The notes under the pieces were generated by a model. It was not told where the DNA came from and made no database searches. It saw only the letters and a program-made list of their open reading frames with translations. Below are positions 28,828-38,901 of a stretch of 64,000 nucleotides of DNA, piece after piece; within the stretch, counting starts at the first letter, position 1; the number at the start of each line of letters is the position of its first letter. Source of the DNA: Pseudochryseolinea flava (GTDB taxonomy: Bacteria > Bacteroidota > Bacteroidia > Cytophagales > Cyclobacteriaceae); assembly GCF_003286915.1 (NCBI RefSeq), contig NZ_QMFY01000021.1:17775-81774 (forward strand), read 5' to 3'. Made by a program: the position numbers and the translations under genes.

Positions 28828-31425
28828 ATGCATGATCAATCCGCTACCGAAACAATATCAGCGCTAACCACCGATGGTGAAACAGGGCTAACAATCATCG
28901 AAGCGAAAAATCGGCTTCTTAACGTTGGCCCCAATGCATTGGAGCAAGGCAAAAGCACGTCAATCTTTACTTTGCTGATGCGACAATTTAAGAGCCCTAT
29001 CGTTTTTCTGTTGCTCGCTTCAGCGATACTCTCTTTTTCTCACGCAAGCTGGAGCGATGGCATTGCCATACTCATCGTGTTGCTGATTAACACCTGTATT
29101 GGATTTTTCATGGAGCATAAAGCGGAACGTTCTATGGACGCGCTCCGCGGTCTTACGAAAACATTTTCGAAGGTGATCAGAAGTGGATCACTCATAGAAA
29201 TAAACACGAGCGATATTGTGCCAGGTGATCTCATTTACCTCGAAGCCGGCGACATCATACCAGCCGATGCGAGAATTATCAATGCTTATCAGCTGCAAGT
29301 AGATGAGTCCGCCCTCACTGGAGAGTCAATACCTGCCGAGAAAAACAACAAGGAACTACCCCTAGACACACCGTTGGCCGACCGAACGAATTTGCTTCAC
29401 AAAGGCACGGCGGTTACACGCGGCAACGCCAAAGCGGTTGTTATCGCCACAGGCATGAACACCGAACTTGGGAAGATCGCATCGCTTGTTCAACATTCGG
29501 AAGACGTTACCACGCCGCTAGAAAAAAAACTATCCCAATTCAGCAAGAAGCTCATCTGGATAACATTGCTTATCGCCGCGGCCATTTTCCTAACGGGAAT
29601 TGTAAACGACAAGAGCTTCGTTCAAATGCTTAATACGGTGATCGCGTTATCTGTTGCAGCCATTCCCGAAGGACTACCCATTGTTGCAACGCTGGCACTC
29701 GCGCACGGAATGATCAAAATGGCTAAACGAAATGTAATCGTAAAGAAACTTGCGTCGGTTGAAACATTAGGAGGAACCAACATCATCTGCACGGATAAGA
29801 CAGGAACGCTTACGTATAATAAAATTAGTGTAAGCCACATCATCACACCGGATTTCAATAGTAAATTGAACACCACCGATACGACAAGTTTTCGTTTGAC
29901 GCTCCAGGCTATGACCCTTTGCAATAATGCGAATATCAATGACGGGCAGAACAACGCAGGCGATGTGGGCGATCCCCTGGAAGTTGGATTATTGCATTTT
30001 GCGACTAACCGAGGTTTAGATCCTACCGTTATCAAATCCACACTACCACGCGTGTCTGAAGAACCATTTTCTTCGGAGACCAAAGTAATGGGGACACATC
30101 ATGTCACAACCGATGGCAGCGTCACTTTTACAAAAGGTGCCGCCGAATCAATCATTTCACTTTGCACGCATTACCGCGATGGAGAAACATCAAAAGAATT
30201 TTCAAAAATAGAGAAAGAGAAGTGGCTGGCAGTGTCAGAAGCAGAGGCGTCCAACGGTTTGAAGGTGATTGCATTCGCTCACAAGGCAAGCAAAAGTAAG
30301 GAAACAGCTATCACCTTAAGCGACCTAACCTTTCTTGGCATCGCTAGCCTCATTGATCCACCGAGAGAAGATGTTGCTGACGCTATTCACCTTTGTCATA
30401 AAGCAGGGATACGCGTGATCATGATCACTGGAGATCATCCGGCGACGGCTCGAAACATCGCATCACAGATAGGCATCGAACACGGTGACGTTATGCAAGG
30501 GGCATCAATGCCTTCACGCGAGATTTATACAAAGGAAGATAAAACGAAATGGCGCGCAACATCAATATTTGCGCGTGTTAGTCCCGCACAAAAATTAGAT
30601 CTGATCGAAGTATTACAGGAGGATCAAAGTATTGTCGCGATGACCGGTGATGGCGTAAATGATGCACCGGCACTAAAGAAGGCCGATATTGGCATTGCGA
30701 TGGGCATGCGTGGTACCGATGTGGCAAAAGAAGTTGCTGACATGGTATTGAAGGACGACTCATTTTCATCTATCGTTACTGCCATTAAAGAAGGTCGTGT
30801 CATCCTTGAAAACATTCGAAAATTTCTAATGTTTTTGTTGTCCAGCAACCTTAGTGAAATATTGGTGATTGCCACATTGTTTATCACCAATTCACCGCTT
30901 ACGATTACGCCGTTACAAATTCTTTTCATCAACCTCTTGTCCGACGTCTTCCCTGCCCTAGCACTTGGATTTAACACGGGCAGTGACGCTATTATGCACA
31001 GACCGCCACATGACCCTAAAAAACCAGTACTGAGTAATCTCCAATGGATGTCGGTGATCATCTACGCAATCATTATTGCTGCTTCAACCTTCAGCAGTAC
31101 AATTTACATGGCAGACGATCACGAGCATTCCAGCGCATCAACTATACTTTTCTACACACTGATATTGTGCCAACTCCTACATGTGTTCAACGTGGGCAAT
31201 CACCGGCAAGCGTTCTTTAAAAGCGACATCGCTAAAAACTCCTACGTGTGGGCTGCCCTAGCGATCTCGATTCTATTGGGTGTGCTTGCGTACATTATAC
31301 CACCGTTCAAAGACGCACTTCGTCTTGGAAACTTAAACGGCACACACCTGCTAATCATCTTTGGATGCGCCCTACAATCCTTTGTTATAATTCAAGTATT
31401 CAAAAAGCTCAATGTGATTCACTAA
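28828..31425 (+). CDS. Calcium-type (P2A) cation-transporting P-type ATPase
   Basis: Inner-membrane ion pump of 865 residues. The actuator loop carries DESALTGES, the phosphorylated aspartate is Asp323 in CTDKTGTLT, and the nucleotide-binding and hinge motifs are FTKGAAE, DPPREDV and MTGDGVNDAPALKKADIG. The ion-binding helices have PEGLPIVATLALAHG (M4) and NLLSDVFPALALG (M6), matching SERCA/PMR1-type calcium ATPases rather than heavy-metal pumps, and there is no metal-binding CxxC domain. I prefer ATG (MHDQSATETI) over the upstream TTG. The substrate is inferred as Ca2+ or possibly Mn2+. It is divergent from the flavodoxin operon. Confidence 0.88.
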   Translation: MHDQSATETISALTTDGETGLTIIEAKNRLLNVGPNALEQGKSTSIFTLLMRQFKSPIVFLLLASAILSFSHASWSDGIAILIVLLINTCIGFFMEHKAERSMDALRGLTKTFSKVIRSGSLIEINTSDIVPGDLIYLEAGDIIPADARIINAYQLQVDESALTGESIPAEKNNKELPLDTPLADRTNLLHKGTAVTRGNAKAVVIATGMNTELGKIASLVQHSEDVTTPLEKKLSQFSKKLIWITLLIAAAIFLTGIVNDKSFVQMLNTVIALSVAAIPEGLPIVATLALAHGMIKMAKRNVIVKKLASVETLGGTNIICTDKTGTLTYNKISVSHIITPDFNSKLNTTDTTSFRLTLQAMTLCNNANINDGQNNAGDVGDPLEVGLLHFATNRGLDPTVIKSTLPRVSEEPFSSETKVMGTHHVTTDGSVTFTKGAAESIISLCTHYRDGETSKEFSKIEKEKWLAVSEAEASNGLKVIAFAHKASKSKETAITLSDLTFLGIASLIDPPREDVADAIHLCHKAGIRVIMITGDHPATARNIASQIGIEHGDVMQGASMPSREIYTKEDKTKWRATSIFARVSPAQKLDLIEVLQEDQSIVAMTGDGVNDAPALKKADIGIAMGMRGTDVAKEVADMVLKDDSFSSIVTAIKEGRVILENIRKFLMFLLSSNLSEILVIATLFITNSPLTITPLQILFINLLSDVFPALALGFNTGSDAIMHRPPHDPKKPVLSNLQWMSVIIYAIIIAASTFSSTIYMADDHEHSSASTILFYTLILCQLLHVFNVGNHRQAFFKSDIAKNSYVWAALAISILLGVLAYIIPPFKDALRLGNLNGTHLLIIFGCALQSFVIIQVFKKLNVIH

Positions 31426-31585
31426 GTTTTTTTTAGAACACGTGATACGACGCACTGGCGACTTTCTGCTTCGCCGCGAAAAGTCATTTACCATTCACTC
31501 CGAAAAATTAGCAGGTCACACCGCATACCTGCATAGCTTAGGGATAATCGCTAATCAAAAGCTGCCGCAGACGGGTTAATGGTTC

Positions 31586-33043
31586 ATGAATAATCAAAAC
31601 CATATTCAAACTCGTATGAAAATGAACATTAATCCAAAGTCATGGCTATCGACTTTCCAAAAAGGAGCCCTAGCATTGACGCTCGTAATGTCACTGGTAT
31701 TGATATCCGGTTGTGACAATGATGACGACTCCGACACGCCTGAAGGCAACTCCATTGTGAAGATCGCCCAGGGCAATAGCAACCTCTCGACATTGGTTGC
31801 TGCACTAACAAAATATCCAGACCTCGTAGCAACACTCAGTGGAGACGGTGAATTCACTGTATTTGCACCGACGAATACTGCATTCACCAATCTATTAAGT
31901 GCTATCGGTCAGACTTCGATCAATGATGTACCTGAAGACGTTCTCAAAAGTGTACTGCAGTATCACGTCATCACGTCCGGCGCAGTTCGTTCAACAGCAC
32001 TGACGAACGGCAATGTTGAAGCCGCTAATGGAGAAGATATCGCCGTGAACACATCGGGTGGTGTAAAACTCAATGGTACCGTTAATGTAACAACTGCTGA
32101 TGTTGTTGCCTCCAATGGTATTGTGCACGTAGTTGATGCTGTATTGGTGCCGCCATCAATTGTACCAATCGTCGGCACCATTGTGGCACCCGCATACTTC
32201 AACAAAAACTTCACGACGTTGATCGCTGCCGTAAAAGCAGCCGATGCATCTATACTTACCACGTTGTTGGGTAACGGTCCTTCCAACAAAAAGCTAACGT
32301 TGTTCGCGCCTACAAACGCTGCCTTTGCTGCTGCGGGTATCACCACGCTTCCGAACAAAGAAACGCTAAATGCAGTGTTAAAGTACCATGTTATTGATGA
32401 TGAAGTTCGCGCCGCAGAGCTTCCTGAAGGTAGTGCCGCAATTACGACGCTCGGAGGAAAATTCTATTTAAGTAACAATGGTAGCGAAGGCGTATTCATC
32501 AACGCAAAAACAAAAGTTACAGCCACCGATATTGTTGGAAAAAATGGCGTCGTCCATGTGATCGACAGAACGTTACTACCACCGTCAAAAACAATTGCTG
32601 GTATTGCAACAGATCTTTCAACGGCAGCAACGCCACAGTTCACACAACTCGTTGCAGCATTGGCGCGCACCAGTGGCACTGAAAATGATCTGCTCGCCGC
32701 CGTAAGCAGCGGTGATGCAAACCTGACCGTGTTCGCGCCGACAGACGCTGCTTTCGAAGCGCTTTACGATGCTTTGGAGGTGGACGGTGTGAATGATATT
32801 CCGCTGGCAACATTAACCGCCGTACTCAAGCACCATGTCGTAGCTGCACGTGTTTTCTCGACAGATCTGACAAACGGTAGTGTTGCTACATTGAATGGAA
32901 ATGTCACCATCAGTGCAACCAACAAAACGGTTACCGACGAAAACGGAAATGTAGCAAACCTCAGTGCCGATGCTGCGCTACTTAACGTACTCGCTACCAA
33001 CGGTGTAATTCACACGATTGATCGGGTTCTGCTTCCCGACTAG
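31586..33043 (+). CDS. Lipoprotein with three fasciclin (FAS1) domains
   Basis: Envelope lipoprotein of 485 residues (lipobox LISGC, then an Asp-rich DNDDDSD spacer typical of surface export). Three FAS1 domains follow at about 55-190, 205-335 and 345-480. Each has the H1-like motif (TVFAPTNTAF, TLFAPTNAAF, TVFAPTDAAF) and an H2-like ending (NGIVHVVDAVL, NGVVHVIDRTL, NGVIHTIDRVL). FAS1 proteins mediate adhesion and extracellular matrix contacts. A strong terminator follows, so it is probably monocistronic and independent of the LytS gene downstream. The first ATG adds ten residues before a more usual MKMNINPKSW start. Confidence 0.9.
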   Translation: MNNQNHIQTRMKMNINPKSWLSTFQKGALALTLVMSLVLISGCDNDDDSDTPEGNSIVKIAQGNSNLSTLVAALTKYPDLVATLSGDGEFTVFAPTNTAFTNLLSAIGQTSINDVPEDVLKSVLQYHVITSGAVRSTALTNGNVEAANGEDIAVNTSGGVKLNGTVNVTTADVVASNGIVHVVDAVLVPPSIVPIVGTIVAPAYFNKNFTTLIAAVKAADASILTTLLGNGPSNKKLTLFAPTNAAFAAAGITTLPNKETLNAVLKYHVIDDEVRAAELPEGSAAITTLGGKFYLSNNGSEGVFINAKTKVTATDIVGKNGVVHVIDRTLLPPSKTIAGIATDLSTAATPQFTQLVAALARTSGTENDLLAAVSSGDANLTVFAPTDAAFEALYDALEVDGVNDIPLATLTAVLKHHVVAARVFSTDLTNGSVATLNGNVTISATNKTVTDENGNVANLSADAALLNVLATNGVIHTIDRVLLPD

Positions 33044-33072
33044 TAGAAAAAAAAATAATTAAAACAATTTTG

Positions 33073-33106
33073 CCCACATCTTGTTTCATCAGGATGTGGG
33101 TTTTTC
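33073..33106 (+). terminator. Rho-independent terminator after FAS1 gene
   Basis: CCCACATC and GATGTGGG form an 8-bp stem around a 12-nt loop, followed by TTTTTC. It lies 30 bases after the FAS1 stop codon and just before the LytS-type kinase gene. Confidence 0.85.
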
Positions 33107-33115
33107 ACCAGAACC

Positions 33116-34168
33116 ATGGACTATCGTAACGACAAAACCATGTTTCGAAATAAATATCGGTACGCGTTCATCTTGATGCTATCGGCTTATTCGCTTATCA
33201 ACATACTCTTTGTTGTAGGTGACAAGCTATTCGATTTTCCTATCCCACCGGTGGCATTGTTCTTCCTTCTGTTTATCGTTGTGCTAGGTATCTGGGAACT
33301 TAATCGCTTCACTCAGCACCTTCAGGAAAAAATACCCAGCCACATCAGTAGCAGAGTACATCCACTCGTGGTGCTTTTTTTAGTGAGCCAACTTAATGCC
33401 ATGATTGCATCGGCAGCGGGCCTGGCATTTGCGTATACGATGCTGGGGCGTGACCTTACTTGGAACGCCGAACATTATAAACTCGTCGTTGCCTTCGGAT
33501 TCAGGGTGAATCTTTTTTTGAACTGTGTAAATGCAATCTGGTATTTTATGGAGCGCTATAGATCTGCTGAGCTGCGTGCAGAACAATTTAAGAAGGCCAG
33601 CGTGGAAGCTCAATTTGAAGCGCTTCGGAACCAGATCAACCCTCACTTCCTGTTCAATTGCTTGAATGCGTTATCGAATCTTGTCTACAAGGACGCAGAT
33701 ACGTCAGCGAGATTTATCGCACAACTGTCGAATGTTTATCGCTATCTCTTGTACAGCCAGGAGCGAAAAATCGTCACACTGCAGGAAGAACTCGACTTTA
33801 TTGACTCCTATCTATACCTCCTTAAAATTCGATTTGGCAATAACATCTCCATTGTAAAAAATATTGAGATCGACATGGCGCGGTTTCACATTGCTCCCGC
33901 TACACTACAAATGCTTATTGAAAACGCCATTAAGCACAACGTTGTCTCCGGCAAAGCACCACTCAAGATTAACATAGAATCACTCAATGGTTCGATCACT
34001 GTGACCAATAACCTGCAAGAAAAAAAGGTGAAAGAGCCTTCTGCTTTCGTCGGCTTGAAAAATATTATGAAGCGATACGAATTTTTGAGCGACAAACCTG
34101 TGGAGATAAAGAAAACGGAATCTTCATTTTTTGTCACTGTCCCCCTTGTTGAAGTTGACCCAAATTAA
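33116..34168 (+). CDS. LytS/AlgZ-type sensor histidine kinase
   Basis: Inner-membrane kinase of 350 residues. About four hydrophobic segments fill residues 15-145, with no clear sensor domain outside the membrane. A short coiled coil leads to the His_kinase core with the phosphoacceptor in QINPHFLFNCLNALS (His177) and an ATP-binding N-box in MLIENAIKHNVV. The G-box region (FVGLKNIMKRYEFL) is the reduced form usual in this family. The LytTR regulator gene begins 3 bp after its stop, so the two form an operon and a cognate pair. Confidence 0.9.
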   Translation: MDYRNDKTMFRNKYRYAFILMLSAYSLINILFVVGDKLFDFPIPPVALFFLLFIVVLGIWELNRFTQHLQEKIPSHISSRVHPLVVLFLVSQLNAMIASAAGLAFAYTMLGRDLTWNAEHYKLVVAFGFRVNLFLNCVNAIWYFMERYRSAELRAEQFKKASVEAQFEALRNQINPHFLFNCLNALSNLVYKDADTSARFIAQLSNVYRYLLYSQERKIVTLQEELDFIDSYLYLLKIRFGNNISIVKNIEIDMARFHIAPATLQMLIENAIKHNVVSGKAPLKINIESLNGSITVTNNLQEKKVKEPSAFVGLKNIMKRYEFLSDKPVEIKKTESSFFVTVPLVEVDPN

Positions 34169-34171
34169 TGT

Positions 34172-34939
34172 ATGAAAGCACTGATCGTAGAAGATGAAAT
34201 AGAGGCAGCAGAAAGACTTAGTCACCTGCTTCAAGAATGTGATCCTGGAATTAACATTTTACAAACAATTGACTCTGTGCAAGAAGTTGTTAACTACTTC
34301 TCATCCGGCAAGCAGGCTGACATTGTGTTCATGGATATCCAACTCGCTGATGGAAAAAGTTTTGAAATCTTCGACAAGATCAATATCGAATCCCCCATCA
34401 TCTTCACAACAGCGTTTGATCAATATGCATTACAGGCATTTAAGCTTCACAGTATAGATTATCTTCTCAAGCCGATTCAACAAGATGAATTGATGACTGC
34501 ACTTCAAAAATTTAGGAAGCTATGTTTCAGCGACACGCAGTTATCCGTTGCCGACATTCAAGCGATCAAAGGAATTATCGCCGGCGCGAACAATCGATTC
34601 AAACAACGCCTTCTTATTAAGTCTGGAAACAAGCTTCAATACAAGCCAACGGAAGGTGTATGCTACTTCTTTGCTGATGGCAAAACCACCTACCTGGTTT
34701 CAAAAGGCGACGGGAAACGGAGTATCATCGACCACACACTTGAAGAACTGGAGGGCATTCTAAACCCTGCGCAATTCTTCCGCATTAGCCGAAAGTACAT
34801 CATCAACTTTGATTGCGTTGTAGAAGTTAAAGGCTTGATGAGTTCTAAGCTCGAAGTGCGTGTAAATCAGGCATGTGATCACGACCTTGCGGTAAGCCGC
34901 GAGCGCGCACATGAGTTTAAGCGGTGGATGGACCGCTAA
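34172..34939 (+). CDS. LytTR family response regulator
   Basis: DNA-binding regulator of 255 residues. The receiver domain (about 1-120) has acidic residues in LIVEDEIEAAERL, phosphoacceptor Asp55 in IVFMDIQLADG, and the switch Thr and Lys in IIFTTAFDQYALQAF and YLLKPIQ. A LytTR domain (about 145-250) follows, with LLIKSGNKLQYKPTEGVCYF, FFRISRKYIINFDCVVEV and LAVSRERAHEFKRWM. It is cotranscribed with the LytS-type kinase and ends 2 bp from a convergent small gene. Target genes are unknown; the FAS1 gene just upstream is a neighbour but is separated by a terminator. Confidence 0.92.
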   Translation: MKALIVEDEIEAAERLSHLLQECDPGINILQTIDSVQEVVNYFSSGKQADIVFMDIQLADGKSFEIFDKINIESPIIFTTAFDQYALQAFKLHSIDYLLKPIQQDELMTALQKFRKLCFSDTQLSVADIQAIKGIIAGANNRFKQRLLIKSGNKLQYKPTEGVCYFFADGKTTYLVSKGDGKRSIIDHTLEELEGILNPAQFFRISRKYIINFDCVVEVKGLMSSKLEVRVNQACDHDLAVSRERAHEFKRWMDR

Positions 34940-34941
34940 AC

Positions 34942-35298
34942 TTAAGGGCTCTGTTTGCGCGATGCGCGTCCCAGAAATTTGAAAGCATCAACCATCAGAA
35001 ACGTACCTGTAATACCCGTAGCGCCACCCGCGATGAGTAATCCTTTACCAACATCGTCATGTTTCCGCCCGAGCATCAACCCTCCCGCTATCGTGATAGA
35101 ATAACCTAATGTAGCAACAGCTATACCTGTCTTAAAGCGACGTTCCGACTTTCCCAGATTCAGTTGAATATTATTTACGTCAGCGCGTAATGTTAAAAGC
35201 GCTGTTTTAAATTGGTCTACATGAGCAGTTGAATCTACCTTTTGAGCGTGCGCGAGAGAACAAACAAAAAAAGACATTAAAATAAATATGCTTCGCAT
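34942..35298 (-). CDS. Small exported hypothetical protein with membrane segments
   Basis: About 118 residues from the ATG giving MRSIFILMSFF; the longer frame upstream lacks a plausible signal sequence. A signal peptide ends at about residue 18 (LAHAQ). A short helical stretch follows (VDQFKTALLTLRADVNNIQ), then two glycine-rich hydrophobic segments (AVATLGYSITIAGGLMLG and LLIAGGATGITGTFLMV), which look like a membrane hairpin. I do not recognise the family. It converges on the LytTR gene with almost no spacing and is transcribed alone. Confidence 0.6.
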   Translation of the reverse strand: MRSIFILMSFFVCSLAHAQKVDSTAHVDQFKTALLTLRADVNNIQLNLGKSERRFKTGIAVATLGYSITIAGGLMLGRKHDDVGKGLLIAGGATGITGTFLMVDAFKFLGRASRKQSP

Positions 35299-35490
35299 AG
35301 GGTTTATGATAATATTAAAACAATTAAACAGCCAAGGGGGATAATTGTTTACGATATCTTTCAAGCTCAAGTAACGTTTTTAACAAAATAAACAAATGCT
35401 AATCACTCCTAAATAATTGCAGCTCACCCACAAAACCGTGCATTTGATCACTTGATGTTATTGTTTTGAATGTATACTGGCGAATAATCT

Positions 35491-35844
35491 ATGACAAAGT
35501 CAATCACGACATTCAGCGTTATCTCCAGCGATCCCAATTCGTATAAACTTTCTATCGAGGCACCGCACAATAGCGACTACTTCCAAGTAATGACGGATGC
35601 CATCCAATATCGAATGACCGAGCTCATTGACAAAAACTCGCTGACCCTCATCGGCCTATCCACCAAAATTGACATGTTCGAAATCGAATGCGGGCATGAA
35701 AACTGTTTCATCGAGATAGACACCCTACACGTTTCTGCGCAAAGTATAGCCTTTGAAACATATTTCTACGTAGGGCGTCATTTGAAAGGAAAAGGGTCTT
35801 GTTCACTTTTTTTCAAGCCGACTACGTTCTCAATCGCGGAGTAA
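35491..35844 (+). CDS. Hypothetical protein
   Basis: A 117-residue soluble protein with no signal peptide and no recognised domain. It is mixed alpha/beta in appearance, with one Cys pair (ECGHENC, about 66-72) and a basic glycine-rich end (GRHLKGKGSCSLFFKP). Composition and codon use look like the neighbours, so it is probably real. It lies alone between a minus-strand small gene and the TetR-led export operon. A distant likeness to PilZ or similar small beta domains cannot be ruled in or out by eye. Confidence 0.5.
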   Translation: MTKSITTFSVISSDPNSYKLSIEAPHNSDYFQVMTDAIQYRMTELIDKNSLTLIGLSTKIDMFEIECGHENCFIEIDTLHVSAQSIAFETYFYVGRHLKGKGSCSLFFKPTTFSIAE

Positions 35845-36024
35845 ATGTGGAATTTTACAAACGTGCCTGCTCGCATTAAAACGGGATTAAAAACTTTACT
35901 TCGCTCCTAACAATTTTACATTTCTCAGCCCATATCCGGCCGCTTCGTTCCATTTTCCAGTAATATTGAGGAACAATTTAGCAACGCTAGCGTTTACGAT
36001 AGCATTACTATCACAGAAAGTAAG

Positions 36025-36711
36025 ATGGCTATCGTCTCATTTCAACTTAATGCCAAGCTGTACGTGCGCGACCCGCAGTCGACGCAATTGGGACAGAACA
36101 TCATTCAGACGAGCATAAAAATGATCGAGAAGCGAGGTTTTGACGAATTCACTTTCAAGAAACTTGGCCTTGAAATCGGTTCACCGGAAGCATCGATCTA
36201 CCGCTATTTCGAAAGCAAACACCGCTTGCTGCTATACCTGATCGATTGGTATTGGACATGGCTCGAATACCGAATCGATTTTAGTAATAACAACATTAAA
36301 GATCCTATCACGCGGCTGAGTAATGCTATTCGATTACTCGTAGAACCAAAGGCTTTTGATCCTAACATTTCGTTTGTAGATGAAGCTCGACTACATCGCA
36401 TCGTAAATTCGGAATTCGAAAAAACATATTTAACGCGAAATGTAGACGCCGACAATAAAGAAGGACTTTTCCTTCCTTACAACGCACTATGCAACAAAAT
36501 AGCGTCGATCATCAAGGAGGTAAATCCAAAATACCCTTACCCCCGAGCGCTGATTAGCACGATTCTTTTAAGTGCCAACCATCAGCTCTATTACTCAGAC
36601 CATTTGCCGTCACTGACGGAAATCAAATCAGACTCAAAGAAAAAACATACAGACCTAGCATCGTTCCTAGAGTCACTTGTTTTTAATACGGTTAATGTAA
36701 AGATCAAATGA
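36025..36711 (+). CDS. TetR family transcriptional regulator
   Basis: Regulator of 228 residues with an N-terminal TetR helix-turn-helix. It is read as IIQTSIKMIEKRGFDEFTFKKLG followed by a recognition helix in SPEASIYRYFESKHRLLLYL. The rest is helical and binds an unknown effector. Its stop overlaps the ABC-transporter start by 4 bp (ATGA), so it probably controls its own export operon. It is somewhat longer at the N-terminus than usual. Confidence 0.88.
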   Translation: MAIVSFQLNAKLYVRDPQSTQLGQNIIQTSIKMIEKRGFDEFTFKKLGLEIGSPEASIYRYFESKHRLLLYLIDWYWTWLEYRIDFSNNNIKDPITRLSNAIRLLVEPKAFDPNISFVDEARLHRIVNSEFEKTYLTRNVDADNKEGLFLPYNALCNKIASIIKEVNPKYPYPRALISTILLSANHQLYYSDHLPSLTEIKSDSKKKHTDLASFLESLVFNTVNVKIK

Positions 36712-38891
36712 ACAATCATACCATTGTTAAGTTATTGCGCGAAGGCGCCTTGAAACTCAAGCACGATTTTAATCCTGCGGCACTACGTTTCGTAGAGATT
36801 AACAACAGAAGCTATGGTATAGATGAGTTCGCGGAATTTAAACGCGACTTAATCGAAGCCGGAAGCAAGATTAAAATGCTTTTCCTCGAACAAGCCATTC
36901 CGCCTACCTCACTGTCTGAATTCATCACACACAATACAGGACTTAACATCGTATTTGAAAAATACCGAGACGAACTAAGACCGATACTCATCGAGTGTAA
37001 AAGCAAGAAGAAAGTTATCCTAAACTATCTTGACGCTGAACACGAAAAGGAAGTAACACTTGACAACATCCAATCGATCCCTTTATATCGGAACGACCAC
37101 AACGGAGAGGTTATGCTTTTTGTGATGCACCCTTACCAAAGTTTGGTAAGCGAATACTCCTACGAAGGTGAAGCTGCGCCAGAGCCAATGAATCCCGTTA
37201 AACGATTCTTCAGGTTGCTGTCTACCGAGCGCCGTGACATTTTCTACATTCTATTCTATTCGGTCGTGATCGGTTTAACCGGACTCATCTTACCCGTGGG
37301 CATACAAAACACAGTTCAACTCATTTCTGGTGGTGTATTTTTTAGCTCAATCTATGTACTGATCGGCGCTGTAATTTTAGGAATTCTATTTACCGGTGTG
37401 CTGCAGATGTCGCAAATCACACTGGTTGAATACTTGCAACGAAGAGTTTTCACAAAAGCTGCATTAGAATTTGCATTTCGTATTCCACGAATCAGGATGG
37501 AAGCAATTACCAATAGCTACGCACCTGAATTGGTCAATCGATTCTTTGATGTCATCACGTTACAAAAAGGTCTTCCAAAACTTCTCATCGACCTGATCTC
37601 TGCGGCCGTGCAAATACTTTTCGGACTTATACTGTTATCACTGTATCACCCCTTCTTCGTTTTCTTCAGTTTGTTCCTGATCGTATTTCTAGTCCTCATC
37701 TTTTGGTTCACAGGTCCATCAGGCCTAAAATCATCGATCAACGAATCAAAGTATAAATACAAAGTAGCGCAGTGGCTCGAGGAACTCGCGCGTGCATTAA
37801 AATCTTTTAAGCTCGCAGGAAACACCGATCTTCCCATAAAAAAAACGGATGATACGGTGAACAATTACCTGAAGTACCGCAGCTCTCATTTCAAGGTATT
37901 ACTCACACAGTTTTCGTTCATCGTCATCTTTAAGACTGCTGTTACGGCGAGTTTATTAATTCTTGGTACGATACTCGTCATTAACCGGGAGATCACATTA
38001 GGGCAGTTTGTCGCGTCCGAGATTATCATTATCCTCATCCTGAATGCAGTTGAAAAAGTTATCACCTACATGGATGTTATCTACGACCTATTTACCGCCG
38101 TTGATAAGATTGCACAAATCACAGATCTTCCACTCGAAAAAGTAGGTGGTCTCGATTTTCCAAAAAGTCACAACGCAGGATATGCGATCAAGATCAAACA
38201 ACTGCGCTATAAATATCCACACTCAACAACGTATGCGCTACGCGGTCTAGACCTCGACATCAAACTCGGAGAACGCGTGTGTATATCCGGTCCGGGCAAC
38301 GCGGGTAAAACTACCCTAACCGACCTCATCGCTGGTATTCATCTCGACTACGAGGGAATCATCACCATCAACAATTATTCACTTCGCGATCTTGACATCA
38401 GGCACTTGCGCGACAGCATTGCCAAAAACATTTCACCGGAAGATATTTTCGACGGTACGATCCTCGAGAACATTACGTTAGGAAGCCCAACCCGCACGGT
38501 TGAAGACGCCATTGAAACGATTCGTAAAGTTCACCTTGAAGACGAAATCAATGCGCTTCCCGAGGGATTGAATACCCATATCGTAAGTGGTGGAAAAGGA
38601 TTCTCAAGCTCGTTCATTCACAAACTCATCCTTGCGCGATGCCTTGCCAAAAAACCTGCGCTGATCATCCTTAACGATTTCTTTGCAGGACTTAAACGAC
38701 AAGGAAAATTACAAATGTTGAATTCGATCATGCACGAAGAGACGCGGAGCACACTCGTGGCGGTATCCAACGATCCGCTCGTTATGGCAGCATGCGACAG
38801 AGTTATTCTGTTGGATAACGGAACGATCAAAGACGAAGGACATTTTAATGATCTTCTCAAAAAGGGTACTATCAGCAACTACATCGATTAA
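36708..38891 (+). CDS. ABC exporter with degenerate ATPase motifs
   Basis: Fused permease-ATPase of 727 residues in a type I secretion-like operon. An N-terminal domain (about 1-160) has no recognised C39 peptidase triad. A six-helix exporter membrane domain spans about 170-430 and the nucleotide-binding domain about 490-720. Walker A is intact (GPGNAGKT, 528-535). Other motifs are altered: the signature LSGGQ is replaced by FSSSF (632-636), the Walker B/catalytic DE pair reads ND (656-657), and the H-loop His is Asn688. These substitutions appear in normal flanking context, so they are not a frameshift. The protein may hydrolyse ATP poorly or act with another ATPase. Confidence 0.82.
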   Translation: MNNHTIVKLLREGALKLKHDFNPAALRFVEINNRSYGIDEFAEFKRDLIEAGSKIKMLFLEQAIPPTSLSEFITHNTGLNIVFEKYRDELRPILIECKSKKKVILNYLDAEHEKEVTLDNIQSIPLYRNDHNGEVMLFVMHPYQSLVSEYSYEGEAAPEPMNPVKRFFRLLSTERRDIFYILFYSVVIGLTGLILPVGIQNTVQLISGGVFFSSIYVLIGAVILGILFTGVLQMSQITLVEYLQRRVFTKAALEFAFRIPRIRMEAITNSYAPELVNRFFDVITLQKGLPKLLIDLISAAVQILFGLILLSLYHPFFVFFSLFLIVFLVLIFWFTGPSGLKSSINESKYKYKVAQWLEELARALKSFKLAGNTDLPIKKTDDTVNNYLKYRSSHFKVLLTQFSFIVIFKTAVTASLLILGTILVINREITLGQFVASEIIIILILNAVEKVITYMDVIYDLFTAVDKIAQITDLPLEKVGGLDFPKSHNAGYAIKIKQLRYKYPHSTTYALRGLDLDIKLGERVCISGPGNAGKTTLTDLIAGIHLDYEGIITINNYSLRDLDIRHLRDSIAKNISPEDIFDGTILENITLGSPTRTVEDAIETIRKVHLEDEINALPEGLNTHIVSGGKGFSSSFIHKLILARCLAKKPALIILNDFFAGLKRQGKLQMLNSIMHEETRSTLVAVSNDPLVMAACDRVILLDNGTIKDEGHFNDLLKKGTISNYID

Positions 38892-38901
38892 TGTTTAGAC
38901 T

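Noticed and set aside
29622..30083. Long minus-strand frame within the P-type ATPase gene
   Set aside because: The plus strand encodes conserved ATPase motifs across this span; the antisense frame has no motif.
31963..32358. 131-codon minus-strand frame in the FAS1 gene
   Set aside because: Mirror of repetitive FAS1 coding sequence, low complexity, no start context.
34942..35370. Longer start for the small exported protein
   Set aside because: The extra 24 residues precede a clear signal peptide; the internal ATG at 35298 fits better.
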